DNA of 64,000 nucleotides from Acidimicrobiia bacterium (GTDB lineage Bacteria; Actinomycetota; Acidimicrobiia; Acidimicrobiales; SKKL01), in NCBI GenBank assembly GCA_041676705.1, contig JBAYRL010000007.1:33954-97953 (forward strand), in the 5' to 3' direction. This document shows, piece after piece, positions 27,115-35,771 of this stretch (positions are counted from its first letter, which is position 1; each line of letters begins with the position of its first letter). The translations under genes were made by a program, and so were the position numbers. The notes under the pieces are model-generated. The model did not search any database. It saw only the letters and a list, made by a program, of their open reading frames with translations, and was not told the DNA's origin.

Positions 27115-28215
27115 ATGGCGAGAACGGTCGTGAAAAATTCGCTTTGCGAAATTGAAGATGTCGACGCTGGTTGGCTTACCTCGGCACTACGTGAAGCCGA
27201 CGTCTTGAAAACGGCGTCGGTGGTTGGCTTTGCGGCCGATGCCATCGGTACTGGCCAGGTAGGCCACAACATGCGCTACCAGCTGCAATACGACTCTGAA
27301 GAGCCAGAAGCACCACCAAGCGTTGTCATCAAATTTCCATCGCCCGATGAGTCGAGCCGCTCTACAGGAATCCTTATGAGCACCTACGACAAAGAGGCCC
27401 GGTTCTACGCCCAACTTGCGCCCACCGTAAACATCACAATTCCACGATGTTTCCGTGTTGAGCACGACGAAGAGAGCCACCTATCTACGCTCATGTTTGA
27501 AGATCTGGCCCCGGCAGAACAAGGCGATCAGCTGGAAGGTTGTTCGCCCGCTAGGGCCGAGTTGGCCATTGACGAATTAGTAGGCCTGCACGTGCCTTAT
27601 TGGAATAGTCCCAAACTTAGCGAAATTTCGTGGCTCAATATTTCTAGCGACGAAGGACGCGCCACCATGGGTGCGTTATATTCCATGCTTTGGCCGGGTT
27701 TTGTGGAGCGTTTTGGTGAACGCCTGAGCAGCGAGGTTATGGCCCTAGGGGCGACCTTTGGTGAAAATTTCATCACGTGGTCGAAACGACGTGAACAGGG
27801 GCCTCACACCCTCACCCACAGTGATTTCCGTTTAGACAATCTACTTTTCTCATACGACAAAGACGGTTTAGTCACCAAAGTAACCACCGTCGACTGGCAA
27901 ACCGTGTCACTGGGTGTTGGTACCGCCGACTTGGCGTACTTCTTAGGGGCCGGCTTATTGACGAAAGATCGACGAGTTTCTGAGAAAGCCCTGGTAGAGC
28001 GGTATTACACCAACCTGGTCAATCAGGGTGTTAAGGGCTACGAATGGTCTGATTGTTGGGATGATTACCGGTGCTATTCAATGTCTGGTTTCTTTATGGC
28101 CGTGATCGCCTCAATGTCGGTTCGTGCTGATGAACGTGGTGATGCCATGTTCACAGCCATGGCTGAACGTCACGGTCAACAAGGGCTCGACCTTGAGGTT
28201 GGCGAGTTCCTCTAG
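27115..28215 (+). CDS. APH/ecdysteroid-kinase-like small-molecule phosphotransferase
   Basis: A 366-residue protein kinase-fold phosphotransferase. The catalytic loop is HSDFRLDNLLF and the metal-binding motif VDWQTVSLGVGTADLAYFLG, giving the HxDxxxxN and D signatures of the APH superfamily. The N-lobe Lys is in SVVIKFPSPDE. The substrate is unknown. It occupies the slot between thrC and rho that holds homoserine kinase in mycobacteria, and one class of homoserine kinase does have the APH fold, so a role in threonine synthesis is possible but unproven. A TAAGGT hexamer lies 9 bases before the ATG. Confidence 0.75.
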   Translation: MARTVVKNSLCEIEDVDAGWLTSALREADVLKTASVVGFAADAIGTGQVGHNMRYQLQYDSEEPEAPPSVVIKFPSPDESSRSTGILMSTYDKEARFYAQLAPTVNITIPRCFRVEHDEESHLSTLMFEDLAPAEQGDQLEGCSPARAELAIDELVGLHVPYWNSPKLSEISWLNISSDEGRATMGALYSMLWPGFVERFGERLSSEVMALGATFGENFITWSKRREQGPHTLTHSDFRLDNLLFSYDKDGLVTKVTTVDWQTVSLGVGTADLAYFLGAGLLTKDRRVSEKALVERYYTNLVNQGVKGYEWSDCWDDYRCYSMSGFFMAVIASMSVRADERGDAMFTAMAERHGQQGLDLEVGEFL

Positions 28216-28437
28216 GCCACGAACGGGAATGAAACCTGGCTATGGGTGGTTGTACCCCATGGCATTGGCTCGCTAATGTAGAGGCGAGTATTGCAGGTGT
28301 GCGTCATCATCTGATCTCTCAGGTGGGTGTCACCTCGTGAGCATTCCAATTCGATCTGTTGCAGACTGTCGGTTTCCACATTTGTGAAGGCACTGGCACG
28401 TCTATGACCTACCAATCAAATCATGAAAGAGGAGTAG
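28216..28437 (+). promoter_or_regulatory. leader region of rho
   Basis: 222 bases without a gene. Short inverted repeats can be seen at about 28242-28260 and 28262-28294, and CTCAGGTG...CACC...TGAG follows at about 28318-28341. AGAGGAG stands before the GTG start. A structured leader is common for autoregulated rho genes; here it is an inference. Confidence 0.35.
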
Positions 28438-30282
28438 GTGAGCGAGCAGCCACAGGCACTCGAGCGTTCAACCTTAGAAGGTAAAGACCGCACTGAATTA
28501 ATGACTATCGCTAAAGCCATGGGGGCCAAACCCGGTTCGCGGAGTCGTAAAGCAGAAATAATCGATCTCATCATCGCAACGGCGTTAGGGCCCGACACCA
28601 GCCGCCAACCAACTCTTAACGAGGCCGTGGCCGAATTGCAGGATCAGGGCGCTCCTAAGAGCAGCTCCTCGTCCAAAGCGGCATCAACCCGGTCGAAAAC
28701 CGACGCCAGCACCGAGGATGAGAGCGCTAGCAACCAAGCCGGTCGTTCGAGCAAAACTGAAACCAACCGTGAAGAAGTTGCTCAACCAAGCCGAGACGCA
28801 GCTTCCCGCAGTGACCGAGGCGATCGCAGCGAGCGTGAGCGAGGCGAAGGAGACCGCGGTTCCACCCGAGAGTCGCGTTCCGCCCAAAGTAATCAGCCAC
28901 AGCGGGGTGCCTCTTCATCGGGTTCGTCAGGCTCATCGCGCCAAAGCGCCACCCGCGACCAAAAAGACACTCGCGACAACAAAGATTCTCGTGACCAGCG
29001 CGATTCTAAAGACAGCAGCCGTGACCATTCAGGCCACGACCAAAGTGACAGCAATGGTGACGACGAAGACCAAGCAAATCGTCGTCGCAGCCGCCGTGGT
29101 CGTAACCGCGATCGTTCGGGTCAAGACGACCAAACTCCCCAAGAGCCAGTGGAAGTGGCAGGACTGCTCGACCTTCGCGACGAAGGCTATGGTTTTTTGC
29201 GGGTGAATGGCTTCTTGCCCACTCGTGAAGACGTGTACGTGTCGGTGAAACAAACCCGCCAATTCGCGCTACGTAAGGGCGATTTCATCATCGGGGCAAG
29301 TCGGGCAGCCACGCGAAATGAACGCAACCCGGCCCTTATGCGTATCGACTCGATCAACGGTGTGGCCATCGACGATGTGGTCGCTCGTCCCCGCTTCGAA
29401 GAGTTAACGCCGCTGTTTCCCGATGAGCCTCTCAAGCTGGAATCACGCGATGATCCTTACAACATGACCACGCGCATCATCGACATGGTGGCACCCATTG
29501 GTAAAGGCCAGCGAGGCATGATTGTGGCGCCCCCCAAGGCCGGCAAAACCACGGTCATGAAGGAAATTGCCCGAGCTATTGAAACCAATAATCCGGAAGT
29601 TCATCTGATTGTTCTTCTGATCGATGAGCGGCCGGAAGAAGTTACCGATATGCGCCGTTGGTTAAAGACTGGCGAAGTGGCTGCATCAACTTTTGACCGT
29701 CCCGCCGAAGAGCATGTCCAGGTGATCGAACTTGCGCTGGAACGAGCCAAGCGCATGGTTGAGGTTGGCCAAGACGTGGTGATAATGCTCGATGGCATCA
29801 CCCGGTTAGCTCGCGCCTACAACCTGACCGCAACTCCGACCGGGCGTTTAATGTCGGGTGGGCTTGATGCCGCGGCGTTGTACCCACCTAAGAAGATTTT
29901 CGGGGCTGCTCGAAATGTGGAGGAAGGTGGTTCCCTCACTATTTTGGCCACGGCGTTGGTAGAAACCGGCTCGCGGATGGATGAGGTGATCTTTGAAGAG
30001 TTCAAAGGCACCGGCAACCTCGAGCTGAAACTGGACCGCGACCTGGCCCAACGGCGAGTGTTCCCGGCCATTGATATCGACGCTTCCAGTACTCGTCATG
30101 AAGAACTGCTGATTGACCGCAAGGCGCTGAACCAGATTTGGAAGCTACGACGTGTGCTTTCTGCTCTGAGCGCCGAAGGAAACCCGGCTGCAGGCATGGA
30201 AATGCTGATTGACCGCATGAAGACTTTCCGTAGCAACGAAGAGTTCCTTGAAGAGGTAGCGAAGTCAGCTACTGGAATGTAG
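28438..30282 (+). CDS. rho: transcription termination factor Rho with long charged N-terminal insertion
   Basis: Hexameric RNA helicase that ends transcription, 614 residues against about 420 in E. coli. Residues 1-55 are the Rho N-terminal helical domain. Residues about 60-235 are a Ser/Arg/Asp/Gln-rich disordered insertion with runs such as SDRGDRSERERGEGDRGS. The RNA-binding cold-shock domain follows (GLLDLRDEGYGFLRVNG), then the ATPase with Walker A APPKAGKTT near residue 364, LIDERPEEVTDM and the Q/R-loop region. Large insertions at this point are known from actinobacterial Rho. GTG start with AGAGGAG just upstream. Confidence 0.96.
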   Translation: MSEQPQALERSTLEGKDRTELMTIAKAMGAKPGSRSRKAEIIDLIIATALGPDTSRQPTLNEAVAELQDQGAPKSSSSSKAASTRSKTDASTEDESASNQAGRSSKTETNREEVAQPSRDAASRSDRGDRSERERGEGDRGSTRESRSAQSNQPQRGASSSGSSGSSRQSATRDQKDTRDNKDSRDQRDSKDSSRDHSGHDQSDSNGDDEDQANRRRSRRGRNRDRSGQDDQTPQEPVEVAGLLDLRDEGYGFLRVNGFLPTREDVYVSVKQTRQFALRKGDFIIGASRAATRNERNPALMRIDSINGVAIDDVVARPRFEELTPLFPDEPLKLESRDDPYNMTTRIIDMVAPIGKGQRGMIVAPPKAGKTTVMKEIARAIETNNPEVHLIVLLIDERPEEVTDMRRWLKTGEVAASTFDRPAEEHVQVIELALERAKRMVEVGQDVVIMLDGITRLARAYNLTATPTGRLMSGGLDAAALYPPKKIFGAARNVEEGGSLTILATALVETGSRMDEVIFEEFKGTGNLELKLDRDLAQRRVFPAIDIDASSTRHEELLIDRKALNQIWKLRRVLSALSAEGNPAAGMEMLIDRMKTFRSNEEFLEEVAKSATGM

Positions 30283-30351
30283 ACAAGGAATAGATTCTTG
30301 TTGTACTTACGTGAGACCATCTACCGCCCCCTCATTTAGCTTGGAGATTTA

Positions 30352-30585
30352 ATGAAGGCCGATATTCATCCCGATTATCACGAAGTTGAAGTGCACTGCT
30401 CATGTGGTGCCACGTTCAAGACTCGGTCCACGGCCACCGAACTTCGCTCAGAGCTGTGCAGCGAATGCCACCCGTTCTACACCGGCAAGCAAAAGCTGGT
30501 TGACACTGGTGGACGCATCGACCGCTTCGAGCGCCGCTATGGCCGTCGCAGCCGCAATGCCGGTGCCGAGGAAAACGGCGAATAA
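30352..30585 (+). CDS. rpmE: 50S ribosomal protein L31
   Basis: A 77-residue zinc-binding L31 of the cysteine-containing type: CSCGATFKTRST then LCSECHPFYTGKQK give the four Cys. GGAG precedes the ATG. The adjacency rho-rpmE-prfA is conserved in actinobacteria. A zinc-free paralogue, if any, lies outside the window. Confidence 0.96.
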   Translation: MKADIHPDYHEVEVHCSCGATFKTRSTATELRSELCSECHPFYTGKQKLVDTGGRIDRFERRYGRRSRNAGAEENGE

Positions 30586-30620
30586 AACCGCCGCCTAAAA
30601 CGACCTAGGTCATAAAGACT

Positions 30621-31661
30621 GTGGTGCTAAATCCGACGCGTCAAGCGGCACTGGTTGCATTACGTGCCGCGGCGCTCGTTCGCGACCATTTTCACCTCGA
30701 CATAGCCGCCTCCGACTGGTCGGTATTCGGTTCTACCGGTGCGATCGCCGGCGATGAAGGGCGCATCTTTGGCTTCCCTGCCTCAGCCGATCAGGTGGGG
30801 TTGGGTGCCGTGCTGGCATGGGCATCCACACACAACCCTACGAGCATCGAGGTGGTCTTTGAAGCTGACGAAGACCTAGATCGGTTAGCGGTTCTTGCCC
30901 GACAAGCCAAACTGTTCAAGCCGCCAATCAACATTTGGCAAATGGCCGACAACTCGTTGCACAGCGTTTCGCCCCTATCGTACGAAATAGCTCGCGAACC
31001 AAGTGCATCAGCTTTGGCTTTAGTTCCATTACTAAGCAATGCGGCCCTAGAGGTCGTGGTTGAAGACGGACAGGTCATCGGAGAAATTCGGGGTCTTGAA
31101 GTCGCCCGCATTGTTGAACCCAGCATCGACGAGGGCCGCGGCGTAGAGGCACGGGTTGAAGTCGGCATCGGACGTTTTGACCGGGAAGCTTTCGCCTTGA
31201 TGCACTCCGACGTAAGTGTTGAAGAGGCTCTAGCGCGGGTGTCTGAACAGGTGCGCCAAATTCGCCGTCCAGGGGCCGAACCACATCCCCTAAACCGTTT
31301 AGCGAGGGAACGTTGGTTGCGTGCACAGCTTCTTATGAACCCGGATTTGGTTGGCGCCGAAGAGCTGGTGGTTGCGCCAGGTGCCGTCGCCAGAGGCGGG
31401 CTTAAAGAAAATGCTGTTGCGGTGGCCCAGGGCGTAACCAAAGAAGGCGAGCCTCTGGTGGTGGTAACTAGCACTGGAGTCAACCTCGAAGCGGTGGTGG
31501 AAGCAGCCGACGCCAGAGCACGTTTGAACCCATCCGCCAAGTTGATTTTGGTGGTACCACCGAGCGATGACTTCGCGGTCACTCGGCGAATAATGAACCT
31601 ATTAAAACAGCCGGGCCAGATGATCCCCGTGGAAGGGGAATGGTCGGGCGCAACGCCATAG
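30621..31661 (+). CDS. unknown protein between rpmE and prfA
   Basis: A 346-residue soluble acidic protein I do not recognise. The N-terminal ~110 residues look alpha/beta (DWSVFGSTGAIAGDEGRIFG, then TSIEVVFEADEDLDRLAVLA). The last ~90 residues have an alternating strand-helix pattern: GEPLVVVTSTGVNLEAVVEA, then PSAKLILVVPPSDDFAVTRR. There is no membrane segment, metal motif or P-loop. The start is a GTG (GTGGTG) without clear ribosome binding site. Its position in a translation gene block suggests a role near translation or DNA/RNA metabolism, but that is only context. Confidence 0.6.
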   Translation: MVLNPTRQAALVALRAAALVRDHFHLDIAASDWSVFGSTGAIAGDEGRIFGFPASADQVGLGAVLAWASTHNPTSIEVVFEADEDLDRLAVLARQAKLFKPPINIWQMADNSLHSVSPLSYEIAREPSASALALVPLLSNAALEVVVEDGQVIGEIRGLEVARIVEPSIDEGRGVEARVEVGIGRFDREAFALMHSDVSVEEALARVSEQVRQIRRPGAEPHPLNRLARERWLRAQLLMNPDLVGAEELVVAPGAVARGGLKENAVAVAQGVTKEGEPLVVVTSTGVNLEAVVEAADARARLNPSAKLILVVPPSDDFAVTRRIMNLLKQPGQMIPVEGEWSGATP

Positions 31662-31666
31662 GCGGG

Positions 31667-31672
31667 TAGTCT
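31667..31672 (+). promoter_or_regulatory. -10 hexamer for leaderless prfA
   Basis: TAGTCT stands 6 bases before the GTG of prfA and directly after the stop of the preceding gene. There is no Shine-Dalgarno. Confidence 0.5.
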
Positions 31673-31678
31673 CTTATT

Positions 31679-32743
31679 GTGTTAGATCGTTTGTCAGCCC
31701 TTGAGCAGGAGTTCGAAGAGGTAGAAGCCCGTCTGGCTGATCCCACTGTTATTGCCGACCACACCCGCTACAGCGAGGTGGCTAAGCGATATCGCGAGCT
31801 AGAGGCCATCGTTGAACGCTCACGTGAGTTACGTAGCCGCAGCGAAGATTTGGAAGTGGCTCGTGAGATGCTCTCAGAAGCCAGTGGCGACGACCGTGAA
31901 GCCATGAGGGTTGAGGTTGAATCGGCAAAAGAGGACATCGAGCGACTCAACGACGAACTTCGCACCCTCATGCTGCCGAAAGATCCCAACGACGACAAAA
32001 ACGTTATTCTCGAAATCCGTGGTGCAGAAGGTGGGGAAGAAGCCAACCTATTCGCCAGGGTTCTCTTTGAGATGTACCACGGATACGCCAATCGGCTGGG
32101 TTGGAAGTTTGAGGTTCTAAACACTGATTCCTCTGATATGGGCGGGCTCAATGAAGCCACCGTGCTGCTTTCAGGCGACGGGGTTTGGAGCCGTATGAAA
32201 CACGAAGGAGGCCCGCACCGGGTACAGCGGGTGCCGGTCACTGAATCCCAAGGTCGAGTTCATACCTCTTCAGCCACCGTTACTGTTATGCCTGAAGCCG
32301 AAGAGGTCGAGGTTGAAATCGATCCTAACGATCTGCAGATCGATATTTATCGCTCGTCAGGAGCGGGTGGTCAGCACGTCAACGTAACTGACTCTGCGGT
32401 ACGCATCACCCACAAGCCCACTGGCGTCGTGGTGGCGATGCAAGACGAGCGGAGCCAGCTGCAGAACCGGGCTAAGGCCATGCAGGTGCTTCGTTCTCGG
32501 CTGTTGAAGCTGGAACAAGATCGACAGGCACAAGAATCTTCCGAGCAACGCCGCGATCAGGTTGGTGGTGGTGGACGATCTGAAAAGATTCGAACTTATA
32601 ACTATAAAGAAAACCGGGTTTCCGATCACCGGATTGGGTTGACTCTCTATAAGCTCGACAAGGTTTTGGCGGGTGAATTAGACGAAATCATGGACGCCTT
32701 AGTGGCTGACGAACGTGCTCGGGCGCTAGCCGAAGATGCCTAA
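31679..32743 (+). CDS. prfA: peptide chain release factor 1
   Basis: Recognises UAA and UAG and triggers peptide release, 354 residues. The GGQ motif is in SSGAGGQHVNVTDSA near residue 231, and the stop-codon region follows the usual RF1 order. The N-terminus LDRLSALEQEFEEVEARLAD is typical. The GTG start is supported by TAGTCT 6 bases before it. Its last 8 bases overlap prmC, whose product methylates the GGQ glutamine. Confidence 0.96.
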   Translation: MLDRLSALEQEFEEVEARLADPTVIADHTRYSEVAKRYRELEAIVERSRELRSRSEDLEVAREMLSEASGDDREAMRVEVESAKEDIERLNDELRTLMLPKDPNDDKNVILEIRGAEGGEEANLFARVLFEMYHGYANRLGWKFEVLNTDSSDMGGLNEATVLLSGDGVWSRMKHEGGPHRVQRVPVTESQGRVHTSSATVTVMPEAEEVEVEIDPNDLQIDIYRSSGAGGQHVNVTDSAVRITHKPTGVVVAMQDERSQLQNRAKAMQVLRSRLLKLEQDRQAQESSEQRRDQVGGGGRSEKIRTYNYKENRVSDHRIGLTLYKLDKVLAGELDEIMDALVADERARALAEDA

Positions 32744-33650
32744 GAGCGGTAACGGTACCCATTGGCGGGTGTTTCTAAAAGAGGCCGAAGCTCGCCTAGC
32801 CCAAGCCGGAGTGGCCAATCCGGCGAATGAGGCTCGTCGGATTATCGAGCGGGCTACCGGTACTAGTGGCGCTGAATACATTTTGGAACTGGACTCCTCC
32901 GCCACCGAACGCGGTGTTGGATTCTTTGACATGATGTTGGCTCGTCGAGAAGCGGGTGAACCGCTGCAATATGTGTTGGGAGTGTGGGGCTTTCGAACCC
33001 TGGAATTGCTAGTTGACCAGCGAGTTTTGATTCCCCGGCCTGAAACTGAAGAAGTAGTAGAGGTGGCCCTGGCCGAGTTCGACCGCGCTACCGAAGCCAT
33101 GCCGTTTCCAATCCACTCACCAGTGATGGTTGATTTGGGCACCGGTTCGGGTGCCATTGCCTTGTCGGTAGCCGCGGAACGTGAAGGTGTGGCTGTGTGG
33201 GCAACCGAATTGTGTGCCGATGCGGCTTTAGTGGCACGGGCCAACCTAGCGGGACTGGGCCGAGCTGCTACCAGGGTTCGGATTCTGGAAGGCTCGTGGT
33301 TCGAGCCACTGCCCGAGTCGCTTCGGGGTGAGGTGACCTTGGTGGTTGCCAACCCGCCTTATGTAGCACCTGATGATGAGGTTGACCCCCAGGTGTTGGC
33401 CTGGGAACCTCACCAGGCTTTATTCGCTGAAGACGAAGGCTTAGCCGACATTGCGACCATCGTGGCCGAGGCGCCTAATTGGCTGGCACCACAAGGCGTT
33501 TTGGTGGTTGAAATTGCGCCCCAGCAGGGCGATGCAGCTTTGGAATTAGCACGGCAGGCCGGTTTTGAAAGTGCCGAAACCAGACGCGATATGAGCGGTA
33601 GAATAAGGATGTTAGTGGCTAGGCTTCGCGCTCACGCCCAGGTCATCTAA
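32736..33650 (+). CDS. prmC: peptide chain release factor N5-glutamine methyltransferase
   Basis: SAM-dependent methylase of the GGQ glutamine in RF1/RF2, 304 residues. The SAM site is VMVDLGTGSGAIALSVA and the catalytic motif VVANPPYVAP (NPPY near residue 206). The N-terminal helical domain that binds the release factor is present. It starts inside the end of prfA (8-base overlap), so the two are made together. Confidence 0.94.
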   Translation: MPKSGNGTHWRVFLKEAEARLAQAGVANPANEARRIIERATGTSGAEYILELDSSATERGVGFFDMMLARREAGEPLQYVLGVWGFRTLELLVDQRVLIPRPETEEVVEVALAEFDRATEAMPFPIHSPVMVDLGTGSGAIALSVAAEREGVAVWATELCADAALVARANLAGLGRAATRVRILEGSWFEPLPESLRGEVTLVVANPPYVAPDDEVDPQVLAWEPHQALFAEDEGLADIATIVAEAPNWLAPQGVLVVEIAPQQGDAALELARQAGFESAETRRDMSGRIRMLVARLRAHAQVI

Positions 33651-33705
33651 AGTGATTAGTTCCATGCGGCCATGAGGCCGAACAAGTTTATCTTTGGGGG
33701 TCCCA

Positions 33706-34116
33706 ATGTTTGGTCGCAAAGCAAAGGCCGATGCCGAATGGCTATCTGAGGTCGAGTTTTTTCAGGGTTTCACCGCTGATGAACTAGCCCGTGTTGCCGC
33801 CTTAGCCAAAGAAGTCAACGCCGAAGCTGGGGCCGAGCTCACCGAACAAGGTCGCGTGGGTGATGTTTGCTATGTGATCGTTGAAGGCACCGCCGGGGTT
33901 TACGCCTCGGGAACCCATGTGGCTTCATTGCATGCTGGCACGATGGTGGGTGAAATGGCGTTGATCGGTCACGTTCCTCGCAACGCCACCGTGGTGGCTG
34001 AAACGCCCATGGTTCTGGCCGCCTTCGACGCCCGCTCCTTTAAGCAGTTGCTTGACGAAATGCCCAAGGCTCGTGACAAGGTTCTGACCATTCTGAACGC
34101 TCGCGCCGAACGCTAG
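33706..34116 (+). CDS. stand-alone cyclic nucleotide-binding (CNMP/Crp-like) domain protein
   Basis: A 136-residue protein consisting almost only of a cyclic-nucleotide-binding beta barrel: FFQGFTADELARVAALAKEV, then GAELTEQGRVGDVCYVIVEG and the phosphate-binding-cassette region ASLHAGTMVGEMALIGHVPRNATV. The residues after GEMAL (IGHVPRNAT) keep the Arg that contacts the cyclic phosphate. There is no DNA-binding helix-turn-helix. ATG 33706 is used because GGGGG lies 5 bases before it. A hairpin follows the stop. Confidence 0.8.
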   Translation: MFGRKAKADAEWLSEVEFFQGFTADELARVAALAKEVNAEAGAELTEQGRVGDVCYVIVEGTAGVYASGTHVASLHAGTMVGEMALIGHVPRNATVVAETPMVLAAFDARSFKQLLDEMPKARDKVLTILNARAER

Positions 34117-34122
34117 TCGGGC

Positions 34123-34145
34123 CCGCCGCGGTTAAACCGCGGCGG
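34123..34145. terminator. GC-rich palindrome between convergent genes
   Basis: An almost perfect palindrome with 9-11 bp arms (34123-34133 and 34135-34145) right after the cyclic-nucleotide-binding gene. No T run follows on either strand. Likely a bidirectional U-less terminator between convergent genes. Confidence 0.6.
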
Positions 34146-34188
34146 CACCGCTTCGAGTTAGGTAGAAGCTTTGTAGCGTCGCGATCGC

Positions 34189-35682
34189 CTAGAGATTTAG
34201 GTGAAGGCTGTTCTCACGGACTACTGCTGAATGTCCGCCACCCTCATTAGCCACCAGCCACGCCATGGTATCGGCATCGTCGCTGGTAGCCCAGCGTCGT
34301 TCGCCCTCGGGGTTGAGAGTCGTCAAAATAGCCTGGCTGGGCGCTAGGTCGCGGTCGTGTAGAACGGTGTAAGCCTCAATGTTTACTGGGCCTTCATAGT
34401 CCATACTCACTTCGCGACCGGGTATGGCATCAACCTCATCTTGGGGGTACTCGTAACGGAAATTGTCGGTTGGTGGGGTGGTCGAATACACCCCAAAAGC
34501 GTGTTTTGAGATGAGGCCGCCGTTCGCGGTAATGAAGCCCTTCGAGCCAGCGTCTTCACGTAGCTTGTTAACCATGGTGGCAATGGAATGGGTGACATAG
34601 TTGTTCCACGGTCCACCAGCGAAAGTTAGTCCGCCGGTCACGGTTAGTTGACGATCAAGGCCCAAGCCCAACTCGGTAGCAGCAATTTGCACGGCCGAAG
34701 GGAAACAAGAATAAACGTCTAGATGGGCGATGTCGTCTACATCAACTTCGGCAAGCTCTAGTGCCCGGTGTCCGCCAATGCGAATGGCGGGGGAGTGATC
34801 GAGACGGTCACGTTGTGACACCAGTGCTTCGGCGGTGTCAGTCCCGGTGTGTGGAAACACCCAACGGTCAGACGAAATGCCAAGGGCATTGGCCGTTTCA
34901 ACCGTGGTTAATATCAGCGCCGCAGACTGATCGACCCGGTCGTTCGACACCAACCATTTTGTGTACGGGTAGCCAATCCAGCGGTTGGAGGCACTTGGAG
35001 TAATAATTTCTTCAGCGCTGAATCCGCCCTGTTCAGCAGCATAGGGGTTCGATTTTGCGACTTCAGCAAAACGCGACCAGAGTTCTCCAATTTGGGTTAA
35101 ATGCTCTTCGGGGCTGTTGCCAGAAGCGGCTCGAATAGCCGTTTCAAAAATGGGGTAAACCTGAATAGGCATACCAATGCCCAAGGCGATCTCAGCCTCG
35201 TGGCTCATGGCCATCTCGGGGCTGGTTCGTCGAGCCCGTTTCATGTCAGGGTCGGCTGGAATCCAAGGTAGGGCTTGGCCCGATCGTTGTGCGCTTTGAC
35301 GCGTGCGCCACGGTTCACAACCAGCGATCAAAATAACTTCGTCGCTGCCGGTAAGCAGATCTATACAGGCATGGTTAACCAGGCTCTGGGGGCTGTTTCC
35401 ACCAACTGGTGACAACGCCGTATCGTGCGGGTTGACACCTAGTTCATCCGCCAGAACACGGCCCGGATTGGGGTGGCGAACCGATAAAATGTTCACAATC
35501 CGTACCGAGGTCAGCTTGTCGATTAATGAATTGGCACCAGCGTCAGCGGCTGCAAGTCGGGTAGCTTCTGCCATCATACGAATCGGGTCGGTACGTTCAC
35601 CAACTGCCTCATCGCCAGTGAGGTTTAGCTGCCCAGCACCTACTACCACCGGAGTGCGTGGGTTTAAAGATTGTGGTTTCAC
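34189..35682 (-). CDS. thiolase-like protein lacking the nucleophile cysteine
   Basis: A 497-residue thiolase-fold protein of the acetyl-CoA acetyltransferase-like group found in mycobacteria (I recall Rv1867 as similar in size). It begins RTPVVVGAGQLNLTGDEAVG. Where thiolases have the nucleophilic CGSG there is SPVGGNSPQSLVNHA, with no Cys. The C-terminal region TGGLTFAGGPWNNYVTHSIA replaces the usual GHP block. It may act as a lyase/aldolase or carrier in lipid or sterol metabolism rather than a true thiolase (inference). GTG start, monocistronic, divergent from rpiB. Confidence 0.75.
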   Translation of the reverse strand: MKPQSLNPRTPVVVGAGQLNLTGDEAVGERTDPIRMMAEATRLAAADAGANSLIDKLTSVRIVNILSVRHPNPGRVLADELGVNPHDTALSPVGGNSPQSLVNHACIDLLTGSDEVILIAGCEPWRTRQSAQRSGQALPWIPADPDMKRARRTSPEMAMSHEAEIALGIGMPIQVYPIFETAIRAASGNSPEEHLTQIGELWSRFAEVAKSNPYAAEQGGFSAEEIITPSASNRWIGYPYTKWLVSNDRVDQSAALILTTVETANALGISSDRWVFPHTGTDTAEALVSQRDRLDHSPAIRIGGHRALELAEVDVDDIAHLDVYSCFPSAVQIAATELGLGLDRQLTVTGGLTFAGGPWNNYVTHSIATMVNKLREDAGSKGFITANGGLISKHAFGVYSTTPPTDNFRYEYPQDEVDAIPGREVSMDYEGPVNIEAYTVLHDRDLAPSQAILTTLNPEGERRWATSDDADTMAWLVANEGGGHSAVVRENSLHLNL

Positions 35683-35759
35683 AACCCTAATGTCTAGTCG
35701 GTTTTCGCCACCGGCGAGATAGGGGTGCTCGCGATCGTGAGATTTGTTCGGGCACTTAC

Positions 35760-35765
35760 TAGTAT
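35760..35765 (+). promoter_or_regulatory. -10 hexamer for leaderless rpiB
   Basis: TAGTAT, 6 bases before GTG 35772. It decides the start of rpiB in favour of the longer reading with a short Ser/Ala-rich tail. Confidence 0.5.
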
Positions 35766-35771
35766 CCGCCC

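Noticed and set aside
31768..32241. Ser/Arg-rich minus-strand frame inside prfA
   Set aside because: Opposite to a fully conserved release factor; low-complexity peptide typical of a shadow frame.
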